From the NCBI RefSeq assembly GCF_001677275.1, contig NZ_CP016177.1, forward strand, positions 310,001-374,000: a stretch of 64,000 bases of DNA, read 5' to 3'. The stretch is from Vibrio breoganii. GTDB lineage: Bacteria; Pseudomonadota; Gammaproteobacteria; Enterobacterales; Vibrionaceae. A program made the translations under genes and the position numbers. The notes under the pieces are model-generated. The model had not been told where the DNA came from and ran no database searches. It saw only the letters and a program-made list of their open reading frames with translations. This document shows positions 31,277-39,797 of the stretch, one piece after another (the first letter of the stretch is position 1; the number at the start of each line of letters is the position of its first letter).

Positions 31277-32251
31277 ATGTTGAAACTGGGTGTTATAGGC
31301 TCAAACTGGATTACAGAGCGCTTTATTGATGCAGCAAAGGCAAGCGACTCGTTTACATTGCAGGCTGTCTATTCAAGGAAGATAGAGAACGCGAAGCAAT
31401 TTGCCGAAAAACATCAAGCAAGTGATTGCTTTGACTCTTTAGAAGCCCTTGCCAACAGCAATGTTGATGCTGTCTATATCGCTAGCCCTAATTCATTGCA
31501 TGCCCCTCAAGCGATTCAAATGATGAAAGCGGGTAAACACGTTATTGTGGAGAAACCGATTGCTTCAAACTTTGCACTGGCAGAGCAGATGTATCAGGTC
31601 GCTGAAGAGCAAGGTGTCATTCTCTTTGAAGCCTACATGTCTAGTTATCTTCCCAACTTCGATATTGTTAGGCAGTCTATCCCCAAACTAGGGAAGCTTC
31701 GTAAGGCGAATATTAACTACTGCCAGTATTCTTCTCGCTATCAAAAGTACTTGGACGGAGAGAACCCTAACACCTTCAATCCTGCATTCTCCAATGGCTC
31801 TATTATGGATATCGGTTTTTATTGTATTGCGGCCTGCGTTGAACTTTTTGGTGATCCTCAATCTATAAAAGCGCACGCCGCTTTGCTGGAATCGGGTGTT
31901 GATGGCCATGGCAGTGTCATCCTTAACTATGGGGATTTTGATGCGGTGGTTACCCATTCAAAGGTGAATGATTCTTACCTGCCTTGCGAAATACAAGGAG
32001 AGGATGCCGCACTACAAATTGACATGATTTCTTTGTGCCAAAGTGTGGAATGGCATCAAAGGGGGCAATCGCCTCGGTCTATTGCAATAGAGCAACACGC
32101 AAATCCTATGTACTACGAAGCCAAAGCCTTTGCCAAAGCCATAAAAAGCGGGCGAATTCACTCAGCAGACAAACAAAGAGCTTTGATAACCTCAAAGGTC
32201 ATTACTGAGATTCGAGCGCAAACTGGGGTGGCTTTTCCTGCCGACCAGTAA
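31277..32251 (+). CDS. Gfo/Idh/MocA-family oxidoreductase
   Basis: A 324-residue NAD(P)-dependent oxidoreductase with an N-terminal Rossmann fold (KLGVIGSNWITERFIDAA, residues 3-20), the conserved EKP motif (GKHVIVEKPIASNFALAEQM, about residues 88-107) and a C-terminal beta-sheet dimer domain. It resembles YgjR/YrbE-like sugar or cyclitol dehydrogenases. An AGAGGAA site precedes the ATG. The substrate is not indicated by neighbours; a LysR-type regulator follows 115 bases downstream on the same strand. Confidence 0.88.
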   Translation: MLKLGVIGSNWITERFIDAAKASDSFTLQAVYSRKIENAKQFAEKHQASDCFDSLEALANSNVDAVYIASPNSLHAPQAIQMMKAGKHVIVEKPIASNFALAEQMYQVAEEQGVILFEAYMSSYLPNFDIVRQSIPKLGKLRKANINYCQYSSRYQKYLDGENPNTFNPAFSNGSIMDIGFYCIAACVELFGDPQSIKAHAALLESGVDGHGSVILNYGDFDAVVTHSKVNDSYLPCEIQGEDAALQIDMISLCQSVEWHQRGQSPRSIAIEQHANPMYYEAKAFAKAIKSGRIHSADKQRALITSKVITEIRAQTGVAFPADQ

Positions 32252-32365
32252 TTAAATAAGTCGAGATATCGATAAATATCAGAGTTTTACACCTAGATGA
32301 CGGTTGGTAGCGGTATCTTGGTTTATTCTTAGAGCTGAGTAAATCTTTGTGGGACAGCATCTTAT

Positions 32366-33301
32366 ATGCGAACTAAAAATAAACGCTTCGACCTCAATTT
32401 ATTAAGAGTCTTTGTGATTGCTTATCGCAGCCAATCTGTCACTAAGGCTGCTGATGAGTTAGATATGACTCAATCCGCGGTCAGTAATGCATTGGCACGG
32501 TTAAAAGACAATGCAGGGCAGGAGCTGTTTGCAAGAACGGGCAGGGGAATTAAGCCTACTCGATTTGCTCAGGATCTTTACGAGAGGTTAGCAAGTCCAT
32601 TATTAGATATAGAGGCTTGCTTGTCTGGTCTTGAGAGCTTCGAGCCTGAACAAAGCCAGCGAACGTTTGTTGTCTATGTGCACGAAGGGCTCATTTATAC
32701 CTTGCAGCGCGCGCTAGTGAATACCGCGATGCCACCGGGTATTGATGTGGTGACTAAAGAGCTGCCAGCAACTGAAGAAGCGATCTACGATGATCTTAGT
32801 AATGAAAAGGTCGATCTTGTTATCGACGTGGTGAAGTCCACCTCTCGAGTGTATACCACCCAACCACTGACCGAAAATAAACTCTGTTGTGTGGTGCGAA
32901 AAGGGCACCCGAGGTTTTCTAGTCATTCGATCAGTAAAGATCAATACCTGAGTGAAAAGCACGCCATACTTAACCTGCGTAGAAGAAGCCTGCCGTTCGT
33001 GGGTTGGTTCGTTGATGAAGTCTTACCACAGCGAGCAGTGCATTCTCAGCACTCTTCATTAATGGGCATAATGAGTGCGGTGTCATTTAGTGATGCGATC
33101 GCGACGGTTCCCTATCATCTTGCGCAGCAGTATCAAGATACCTTTGGGCTTGAGGTGTTGGACTTTCCCTTTGATGTGGATACCTACCAGTCTTACCTGG
33201 TTTGGAATAGCCGAATGAATCAAAACAAGGCTAATGTGTGGTTACGTGAGTTGGTCTCTAATCTACTTGCCAAAGATGAGCCGATAGTAAGTACTAACTG
33301 A
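32366..33301 (+). CDS. LysR-family transcriptional regulator
   Basis: A 311-residue LysR regulator: HTH at residues 9-60 (DLNLLRVFVIAYRSQSVTKAADELDMTQSAVSNALARLK) and effector domain to the C-terminus. The N-terminus resembles the LeuO/NodD-like subgroup (KNKRFDLNLLRVF). It follows the oxidoreductase gene and converges on a small secreted protein gene with an 8-base stop overlap. It may control the alkylsulfatase locus or the oxidoreductase; a short AT-rich inverted repeat (32264-32281, AGATAT...ATATCA) lies upstream and resembles the alkylsulfatase operators in its half-sites. Confidence 0.9.
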   Translation: MRTKNKRFDLNLLRVFVIAYRSQSVTKAADELDMTQSAVSNALARLKDNAGQELFARTGRGIKPTRFAQDLYERLASPLLDIEACLSGLESFEPEQSQRTFVVYVHEGLIYTLQRALVNTAMPPGIDVVTKELPATEEAIYDDLSNEKVDLVIDVVKSTSRVYTTQPLTENKLCCVVRKGHPRFSSHSISKDQYLSEKHAILNLRRRSLPFVGWFVDEVLPQRAVHSQHSSLMGIMSAVSFSDAIATVPYHLAQQYQDTFGLEVLDFPFDVDTYQSYLVWNSRMNQNKANVWLRELVSNLLAKDEPIVSTN

Positions 33302-33788
33302 TGAGTAGGCTATGAGCATCGTTGGGTAGGTGTAAGATGCCCAAGTCTACAGCTTGCGTTGCGTTTATTTGCTTACTCACAATAGCGCTTAACACATCGA
33401 CATCAATGATAATGGACTCTTCACTTTCCCCTTGTGGGACTTCATGTTGCTTGATGCTGATCCTAGAATCTGACGCTATGATCTTGTAGTAATGTCCTTT
33501 GCTCGATTCAAATAAGAACCACTCTCCCTCATTTTCAGAACTGAGTTGTTGTTGAAGTTGAAACATCAGCATCATCATTCTTTGCTCATAACGGCCACCA
33601 ACAGCCACCTTTATCTTGCCAGCATTAATCGCTTGAGCGGTTGCTAATTGAAGACTAAAGGTTTGTTTTGGCACCTGATAAAGCGCGCCACTTCCAATGC
33701 CATCCATGACACATGCTGTTGCTAGTGATGGAACGAGCAATGTTGTAGACAAAAGCAAAGCTATGGTTTTTTTGATAAGGGTAGGCAT
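33294..33788 (-). CDS. small secreted protein of unknown function
   Basis: A 164-residue protein with a clear signal peptide (MPTLIKKTIALLLSTTLLVPSLATA, cleavage about residue 25), then a mature part of about 140 residues with one Cys right after cleavage (CVMDGIGSG). I do not recognise a family. The segment near the C-terminus (IIIDVDVLSAIVSKQINATQ) looks like a short hydrophobic/SCP2-like strand-helix, reminiscent of the end of the neighbouring alkylsulfatase, but this is weak. ATG at 33788 has a GGAG site. It lies 116 bases downstream of the alkylsulfatase on the same strand. Confidence 0.75.
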   Translation of the reverse strand: MPTLIKKTIALLLSTTLLVPSLATACVMDGIGSGALYQVPKQTFSLQLATAQAINAGKIKVAVGGRYEQRMMMLMFQLQQQLSSENEGEWFLFESSKGHYYKIIASDSRISIKQHEVPQGESEESIIIDVDVLSAIVSKQINATQAVDLGILHLPNDAHSLLIS

Positions 33789-33828
33789 GTTCAGCTCCAA
33801 TCGTAAAATACATTAGGTCAACAGACCC

Positions 33829-33865
33829 TAAGCACTTCCGTGTGCTTAGCTTATCGAGATAAGCT
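33829..33865 (-). promoter_or_regulatory. tandem hairpins between alkylsulfatase and small gene
   Basis: Two abutting inverted repeats, TAAGCAC/GTGCTTA (33829-33848) and AGCTTATC/GATAAGCT (33848-33865), lie in the 116-bp spacer. Neither has a T-tract on the minus strand, so they look like mRNA processing or partial-termination structures rather than a full terminator. Confidence 0.4.
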
Positions 33866-33904
33866 TGCCTCCTAGGACTTTAGCCAACGCGTGTTTTTAT
33901 TTGA

Positions 33905-35977
33905 TTATCGGTTAATCGGAGACTCACCTGAGGCAGAGTAGCCCACGCTATACTTTGAGTGATCTTGTGGCTCTATCACGTTGAAATACATCTCGAAGTT
34001 GTCCAGATAACCCGTTAGTTCACCCAGCTTATCCAGACTGCCTTCCGCCTTAATTTCACCTGATTTGATCAACTCTTGCATGGTCGATTGCTGAGTCAGC
34101 AATTGATCGAAGGCTGAGCGTTGCATAGTCAATGTGAAGTTTGGATTGTTGACATCAAAGCCTTCAATCGAGCTCATGCGACCGTTCTTCACCTCGATGG
34201 CAAACTTCTCATTCTCATCGGTAATGATTAAGTTGGCGCGCATTTCAAAGTTGTCTTGCGCCGCCTTTGGTCCATTTAGGCGTACGCCCATGTAGTTCAG
34301 AAAATCTGCCGTTGGCATGTTTTGAATCATGTCTGCAGAGGCGGTCTTAGTGGATGCGCCTTTGACAATACCTCGGCGCAGTTCATCAGCGCCCACAAGA
34401 AATACGTTACGCTCTCCAGATGATTCACTCTGGTAGCCTAATTGCTCAAGACAGTCTGCTTGCAGGTATCGAGCTTGCTTGTTTTCAGGTTCAGCAAAGA
34501 CCACCTTATTGACGATCTCAGCACACCAGCGGTAGTCACCTCGATCAAAGGCTTTGCTACCGGCAGCAATAATGTTGTCGGCACCAAAGTCTTCTACATA
34601 GCGTTTCGCTGATTCAGTCGTGCTGTGCGGAATCAGACTCGCTGGGTTCATGTCAAAGTAGCCTAGGTACTTATTTAATACCGCTTTGGCATTACGATGA
34701 TAAGAACCGTGATAGCCACGCAAGTACCATTCATTGGCTAAGGTTTCAGGCACTTTAAATTCATCTTGGATGTCATTGATGTTGACGCCATGATTTGCCA
34801 GACGCAGAGATTCATCGTGCAGGTAGCCATACATATCACGCTGCTTCTCGAGGAAGTTAACCACGTTGTCGTTGCCCCAGCGAGGCCAGCTGTGAGAGGC
34901 GATCAGCACCTCTGAGTGATGACCAAACTCATACAAGGCTTCGTTGATCACATCTGCCCATTGCAAGGAGTCACGAACAAATGCGCCGCGAAGTGTGTAC
35001 AGGTTATGAAGACCGCCCACGGTAGTTTCCGCACCCCAGTACGTCTTGTATTCTGGGATATAGGTGTTCATTTCTGATGGCGCTTCGGTTTCTGGCGCGT
35101 TCTGCATTACCAGCTCTAGGCCATCTACGGTAACGCTTTGGATGTCGTCTTGAACCTCTAGAGTCGGAATGATCAAAGACAGCTCACCAGAAGCCACGGA
35201 CTTACCAATGGCCGCATCCACTTGTCCTTGAGCGCCTTTGTCTAGTGATGTGCCGTATTGGTACAGCACGCGCCTTGCCATTGCCGTCCCTGCCAGAACG
35301 TTTTCTGAGATCGAGTGTTTGGTAAAGCCACGAGGCGCAATGATCTCAACCTCACCAGCATCAACCTGCTGCTGAGAGACAATCCCTTTTACTCCACCAA
35401 AGTGGTCAGCATGAGAGTGAGAATACACCACTGCTTTTATTGGTAGATCGCCATTTGGAACATGCTTCTTAAACAGCTCATAAGCAGCTTCTGCTGTTTC
35501 AGGGATGGTCAATGGATCGAAGACAATCCAGCCATTTTCACTGCGTACGAAGGTAATATTGGCTAGGTCATAGCCACGTACCTGATAAACACCATCTCGC
35601 ACTTGGTAAAGACCGTGCTTCATGTTTAGGACGGCTTGACGCTGCATACTAGGGTGAATGCTGTCAAAGTCTTTGCCTTGTAATAGGAAGTCATAGCTAC
35701 CTAATTCCCAAGCAACGCTTTTGCCATCTTTGTTCATGATCTTAAGGTTGTCTTCACGAGCGATAAATCCTTTATCAGCCAACTCAAAATCCGTTGTATC
35801 AGAGAAGTTCAATTGTGAGCGCAGTGAGTTATTAAAGTCAGCGGTGTACTTAGTTGCATTTTTTGACTCAGCATTAAATGCGGGTAGCGCTTCGTTTGCA
35901 CTGGCACCAGCAAAAGACGCTGTTGCGGTCAAAGCGCTAATAATGACTAAAGATAAAGGAAGAAGGTTCGCTTTCAT
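33905..35977 (-). CDS. secreted alkylsulfatase (SdsA1-type metallo-beta-lactamase fold)
   Basis: A zinc-dependent primary alkyl sulfatase family member that hydrolyses sulfate esters such as dodecyl sulfate, with 690 residues from the chosen start. It has a signal peptide (MKANLLPLSLVIISALTATASFAG), a metallo-beta-lactamase domain with the zinc motif HSHADHFGG (about residue 186) and IASHSWPRWGN (about 355), then an alkylsulfatase dimerisation domain and a C-terminal SCP2-like domain (about 560-690). The ATG at 35977 is preceded by GAGAG; two earlier in-frame starts lack one. Two copies of an 8-7-8 inverted repeat lie upstream, which suggests a dedicated regulator. Confidence 0.9.
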   Translation of the reverse strand: MKANLLPLSLVIISALTATASFAGASANEALPAFNAESKNATKYTADFNNSLRSQLNFSDTTDFELADKGFIAREDNLKIMNKDGKSVAWELGSYDFLLQGKDFDSIHPSMQRQAVLNMKHGLYQVRDGVYQVRGYDLANITFVRSENGWIVFDPLTIPETAEAAYELFKKHVPNGDLPIKAVVYSHSHADHFGGVKGIVSQQQVDAGEVEIIAPRGFTKHSISENVLAGTAMARRVLYQYGTSLDKGAQGQVDAAIGKSVASGELSLIIPTLEVQDDIQSVTVDGLELVMQNAPETEAPSEMNTYIPEYKTYWGAETTVGGLHNLYTLRGAFVRDSLQWADVINEALYEFGHHSEVLIASHSWPRWGNDNVVNFLEKQRDMYGYLHDESLRLANHGVNINDIQDEFKVPETLANEWYLRGYHGSYHRNAKAVLNKYLGYFDMNPASLIPHSTTESAKRYVEDFGADNIIAAGSKAFDRGDYRWCAEIVNKVVFAEPENKQARYLQADCLEQLGYQSESSGERNVFLVGADELRRGIVKGASTKTASADMIQNMPTADFLNYMGVRLNGPKAAQDNFEMRANLIITDENEKFAIEVKNGRMSSIEGFDVNNPNFTLTMQRSAFDQLLTQQSTMQELIKSGEIKAEGSLDKLGELTGYLDNFEMYFNVIEPQDHSKYSVGYSASGESPINR

Positions 35978-36062
35978 AATGTCTCTCATAAGTGGGCAAA
36001 GTGCCGATGTGGGGTAGCTTATGAGAACTGAATGATTCAATCATTATGGGGAACTTGCTTTC

Positions 36063-36085
36063 AGATATTTTCAATATAAATATCT
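36063..36085. promoter_or_regulatory. operator copy 1, perfect 8-7-8 inverted repeat
   Basis: AGATATTT - seven bases - AAATATCT, perfect arms, 86 bases upstream of the alkylsulfatase ATG. It matches a second copy 88 bases away. Size and symmetry suit a dimeric regulator, but no known consensus is recognised. Confidence 0.55.
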
Positions 36086-36150
36086 GGAGGTATTGAATTC
36101 ATATGCCCGAGAAAATGCAGTTCTCCTTCAGCATGAATAGGAGAAAGATT

Positions 36151-36173
36151 AGATATTTTTAATGGAAATATCA
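36151..36173. promoter_or_regulatory. operator copy 2, near-perfect 8-7-8 inverted repeat
   Basis: AGATATTT - seven bases - AAATATCA: the same element as the copy at 36063, with one arm mismatch. The centres are 88 bases apart, near an integral number of helical turns, compatible with DNA looping. It lies 86 bases before the glycine-zipper lipoprotein ATG. Confidence 0.5.
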
Positions 36174-36258
36174 GATTTACTGCTTCGGCTATTTTTTGAA
36201 TGGTTAGATTTGGTTAAATTATCAGCGTTCCCAAACAACACTGACTACTGAGGTTGCC

Positions 36259-36675
36259 ATGACAATGCGTACTAAATCTACTCTACTACTTCTGATTGCT
36301 TCTCTGTTTACTGTAACAGGCTGTGCATCAAACGAGGCAATGGATGCTGAGAATAAAAATGCGGGTCGTAACCGTGGCGCTATTGGTGGTGCCTTGCTAG
36401 GTGCAACGGCAGGTGCGTTAACTGGCGATGCTAGCTTAGCGGCTAAAGGGGCGGTAGCTGGCGGTGTTGCTGGTGGTGTTGCTGGCTCAATGAAAGATGT
36501 GGATGATGCTCGCTCTAAAGATAGAACAGAGATCCAGGCTGATGGCTTAAAGCAGGATAATCGCTCTGATGCTGAGAAGCGCCTTGCGGAGCTAGAGGCT
36601 GAAGTGAAAATCAAAGAGCTAGAAGCCAAACTGGCTGATATGGAAGAGCAAAAAGACGGCTCTGAAGAGAGCTAA
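36259..36675 (+). CDS. glycine-zipper lipoprotein
   Basis: A 138-residue lipoprotein: signal sequence with lipobox FTVTGC (Cys at about residue 23), a glycine-zipper membrane segment (GAIGGALLGATAGALTGD and AVAGGVAGGVAGS, residues 40-75) and a charged coiled-coil tail (AEKRLAELEAEVKIKELEAK). Similar proteins (YMGG/OmpA-like zippers) insert into or span the outer membrane and affect envelope stress. The function is not known. An intrinsic terminator follows. It is divergent from the alkylsulfatase and may share its control region. Confidence 0.85.
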   Translation: MTMRTKSTLLLLIASLFTVTGCASNEAMDAENKNAGRNRGAIGGALLGATAGALTGDASLAAKGAVAGGVAGGVAGSMKDVDDARSKDRTEIQADGLKQDNRSDAEKRLAELEAEVKIKELEAKLADMEEQKDGSEES

Positions 36676-36703
36676 TAGTTGGGGCAACTTTGTATTCCAT
36701 ATT

Positions 36704-36731
36704 AACGCCAAGCAATGCTTGGCGTTTTTGC
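36704..36731 (+). terminator. terminator of the glycine-zipper lipoprotein gene
   Basis: An 11-bp perfect stem AACGCCAAGCA/TGCTTGGCGTT with minimal loop, followed by TTTTTG, 29 bases after the stop. Intrinsic terminator. Confidence 0.85.
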
Positions 36732-36789
36732 GTTTATCCAAGTTTTGTTGCTAATCTAAACGCATGTTTATCGTGCGAGCAATTTTATA

Positions 36790-37380
36790 GTGCTATTTCC
36801 AGAGCAGCCTCAATGGTTAGAGGTAGAGCAGGGTTGGCTCTATTACGACCCCAAATTCATGCTACCTAACGAGGCCAATGAGTTATTTCAGTCTCTGCAC
36901 AATCAACTTCCTTGGGAGCAGCGAGCAATCAAAATGTACGGACGCTCGGTGATGCAGCCAAGGCTACACGTATTGTGTGGTACGCACGCTTATAGATACT
37001 CGGGTATTACCCTTGAGCCCTTGCCTTGGCCAGCACTAATACAGCCTATCAAGGAAAGAGTGGAAAGCATTGCCCAGCAAAGCTTTAATACTGCTCTGAT
37101 CAATCTCTACCGTGATGGGCAAGACCACATGGGATGGCATAGTGATGATGAAAAATCATTGGGAGATTCCCCCATCATTGCTTCATTAAGCCTAGGTGCT
37201 AGTCGGCGTTTCATTCTTAAGCACAAACAGACCAAGCAAAAGATAGAGTACATATTAGAGGATGGCGCTTTACTGGTAATGGCGGGCGATTTGCAAGCGC
37301 ATTGGCAACACTGTATCCCAAAAACCACAAAAGTCTCACAACCGCGTATTAATCTTACCTTTCGGAGTGTGATAGGCTAG
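36790..37380 (+). CDS. AlkB-family 2-oxoglutarate/Fe(II) dioxygenase
   Basis: A 196-residue oxidative DNA or RNA dealkylase of the AlkB/ALKBH2-like group. The Fe ligands are visible: H-x-D in MGWHSDDEK (about residue 118) and the distal His in QAHWQHCIPKT (about 178); RINLTFR holds the 2-oxoglutarate-binding Arg pair. ILKHKQTK and the GASRRF segment are family-typical. The start is a GTG with a poor ribosome site and no better in-frame codon upstream. The next gene begins 31 bases later on the same strand. In many vibrios this is a stand-alone repair gene outside an ada operon. Confidence 0.88.
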   Translation: MLFPEQPQWLEVEQGWLYYDPKFMLPNEANELFQSLHNQLPWEQRAIKMYGRSVMQPRLHVLCGTHAYRYSGITLEPLPWPALIQPIKERVESIAQQSFNTALINLYRDGQDHMGWHSDDEKSLGDSPIIASLSLGASRRFILKHKQTKQKIEYILEDGALLVMAGDLQAHWQHCIPKTTKVSQPRINLTFRSVIG

Positions 37381-37411
37381 CTCGCATACTCATCTAGAAT
37401 GGACCACGAGC

Positions 37412-38329
37412 ATGCAACAAACACACACTTATCCAATTGGAACACCCGGTCAAAAGTGGACTCAAAAAGAAGTTCAACAATGGCGTGAGAGTCGCACTTT
37501 ACAGCGTTCTTATAAAGACGAAGTGCTTTCTAAGATGGATGAAATCGGTGATAGCTTCGAGCGTGTTCAATATGGAGAGCTGGATTACCCATCAGGGCCT
37601 TACCCACTGTTTGGCTTTAAATCTAAGCAATGGCATAGCGATAAGCCAACGGTACTTGTCACCGGTGGTGTACATGGTTACGAGACCAGTGGCGTACAAG
37701 GCGCACTGCTGTTTTTGAAAGAAACGGCCTCTCAGTATCAAAGCGACTTCAATCTCATTGTTGCACCCTGTGTATCTCCTTGGGGCTATGAAATCATTAA
37801 TCGCTGGAACCCAGAGGCAGTAGACCCAAATCGCTCATTTGTAGAGAACAGCTCAGCCCCTGAGTCTGCGCTAGTGATGCAGTTTGTCAAAGACCTAGGT
37901 GTTGAAGTCTTTGCACATATCGATCTGCATGAGACTACAAACAGTGATGAAGAAGAATTTAGACCGGCCTTAGCGGCACGCGATGGGCTGGAGTACTTTG
38001 AGGGTTCAATTCCTGATGGTTTTTATACTGTGGGCGACACTGAAAATCCATGTGAAGAGATGCAGACAGCCATTATTGCTTCCGTGGAAAAAGTCACTCA
38101 TATTGCCCCTGCTGACCCAGATGGCACCATCATTGGTTCACAAGTGGTACAGCATGGCGTAATTAACTATCCGCTAGAAAAACTGGGCCTATGCGCTGGC
38201 TTTAGCAAGGCCAAATACACCACGACAACCGAAGTGTATCCAGACAGCGCTAAAGCAACAACCGAGGAGTGTAACCGCGCCCAAGTAGCGGCGATTACCG
38301 GAATGTTGGATTACCTTAAAGCGCTTTAA
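37412..38329 (+). CDS. M14-type succinylglutamate desuccinylase/aspartoacylase-like enzyme
   Basis: A 305-residue zinc hydrolase of the M14 carboxypeptidase / AstE-AspA group. Zinc ligands are seen in TGGVHGYETSGVQGAL (H and E, about residues 87-102) and HIDLHETTNSDE (His at about 173), with a candidate catalytic Glu region in the C-terminal part. No signal peptide, so it is probably cytosolic. Substrate is unknown: similar proteins remove acyl or succinyl groups from amino acids. It may be cotranscribed with the AlkB gene (31 bases apart) and converges on the MATE gene. Confidence 0.82.
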   Translation: MQQTHTYPIGTPGQKWTQKEVQQWRESRTLQRSYKDEVLSKMDEIGDSFERVQYGELDYPSGPYPLFGFKSKQWHSDKPTVLVTGGVHGYETSGVQGALLFLKETASQYQSDFNLIVAPCVSPWGYEIINRWNPEAVDPNRSFVENSSAPESALVMQFVKDLGVEVFAHIDLHETTNSDEEEFRPALAARDGLEYFEGSIPDGFYTVGDTENPCEEMQTAIIASVEKVTHIAPADPDGTIIGSQVVQHGVINYPLEKLGLCAGFSKAKYTTTTEVYPDSAKATTEECNRAQVAAITGMLDYLKAL

Positions 38330-38335
38330 TTGACG

Positions 38336-39703
38336 TTAAGAGGTGGCGACGACCGCGTCGGAAATAGCCACCTCTTTATTAGTCAAGGCTTGGATATCTT
38401 TCCACAGCATTGGGGCTACGATCATTGTCAATGCAAGGTTTGACAATGGCACGGCCACCCAGACACCCTCAACACCAAACCATTGAGGAACAAAGAACAG
38501 AAACGGTAATTGCACTAGCATGTTGCCCACAGAAACGAACATCGCCTTTCCTGCTTTGCCCACCGCCATAAAGTACACCGAAGCCAAGAATAAGAATCCA
38601 TCTAGAAATAGAGCTGCTAGATGCAGTCGCATCCCCGTAACTGTGGTAGCTATCAATTCTGCATTTGAATCCGAGAACCAAGAGATAAAGAACTCAGGAA
38701 ACAGATTCAATAGCACGACTGTTGCGACGCCCGATATCAATACTACCTTCAGCGCCAAAGCCACAGTCCCCTTGATGCGGCTATAACGCTTTTCGCCAAA
38801 ATCGTAGCTCACGGGAGGCTGCATGCCTGATGCGATGCCCTCCGCAAACAAATAGTACATCGTGGCTATATAGCCGATGATGGCAAAGGCACCGACATGA
38901 ACCTCAGTGCCGTAGTGCATCAATAAGCGATTATGCAGCGCGATAACAAAAGAGAAATAAGCAAACATCAGCATGCTAGATGCGCCTAACTGACAGATGC
39001 GAAACGCTTTTTGAAAATCAAACGCCAGGCTTGTTAAGCGAATCTCGGCTTTATTAGAGACAAAATAAGCAAGACCAAGCACAGTCACGACGAGTTGAGA
39101 TATTGCCGTAGCAATGGCTGCCCCTTGCAGTCCTTGGTCAAGAACGCCTATGTACAGGTAGTCCAAGATTATATTGAGTACAGCACCAATGATGGTTAAT
39201 ACCGTAGCCACCTTTGGGCTATTGTCGTTGCGGACAAGCATTGGGATAACAGTGGCTGAAATCGCCATAGGCGCACTGTAAACAAAGATACTGATGTAAT
39301 TGAAACCGTGAGTAAGAGACTCGCCCGCAGCGCCCTGCAGTACCAATAGGTCTCGCCCCCATACACCAATAATTGGCATAGAGATGAGGGAGAACAAGAT
39401 GGTTAAGCCAATGGCGGTTTGTAAAACATTGGTCGCTTGCTGAGGCTGTCTCTCACCGCGATACATGGAAACAAGGCTTCCTGCCCCCATACCCACGAGG
39501 ATGCCAAATCCCATAATGGTCGCAATGATAGGCCACGCCATATTGATACCGGCAAGACCCGAATAGCCCACATAATGACCAACAAAAATACCGTCGATGA
39601 TTTGATACAAGCCACTGATCAGCATTGCCGCTACAGAAGGTATGGCAAAGCGCCAGAATACTTGGCTAACTGATTCGTCTTGTTTTATCGCTTCGGTGGT
39701 CAT
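38336..39703 (-). CDS. MATE-family efflux transporter
   Basis: A 455-residue cation-coupled multidrug and toxin extrusion protein with 12 predicted helices in two repeats; the N-terminal half contains FAIPSVAAMLISGLYQIIDGIFVGHYVG and the repeat begins again near residue 230. It resembles the VmrA/MepA-like subgroup of vibrios. It is divergent from a LysR gene 94 bases away, which is the usual arrangement for a regulated pump. Convergent with the M14 gene. Confidence 0.9.
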   Translation of the reverse strand: MTTEAIKQDESVSQVFWRFAIPSVAAMLISGLYQIIDGIFVGHYVGYSGLAGINMAWPIIATIMGFGILVGMGAGSLVSMYRGERQPQQATNVLQTAIGLTILFSLISMPIIGVWGRDLLVLQGAAGESLTHGFNYISIFVYSAPMAISATVIPMLVRNDNSPKVATVLTIIGAVLNIILDYLYIGVLDQGLQGAAIATAISQLVVTVLGLAYFVSNKAEIRLTSLAFDFQKAFRICQLGASSMLMFAYFSFVIALHNRLLMHYGTEVHVGAFAIIGYIATMYYLFAEGIASGMQPPVSYDFGEKRYSRIKGTVALALKVVLISGVATVVLLNLFPEFFISWFSDSNAELIATTVTGMRLHLAALFLDGFLFLASVYFMAVGKAGKAMFVSVGNMLVQLPFLFFVPQWFGVEGVWVAVPLSNLALTMIVAPMLWKDIQALTNKEVAISDAVVATS

Positions 39704-39797
39704 GCTTTTCTATCTGGCTAAATAATTTGGCCCCATTATCTAGTAAAATATGATATATAAAAGTTAGTTACTATCCGTTTAGCGTATAGGTGAAACC

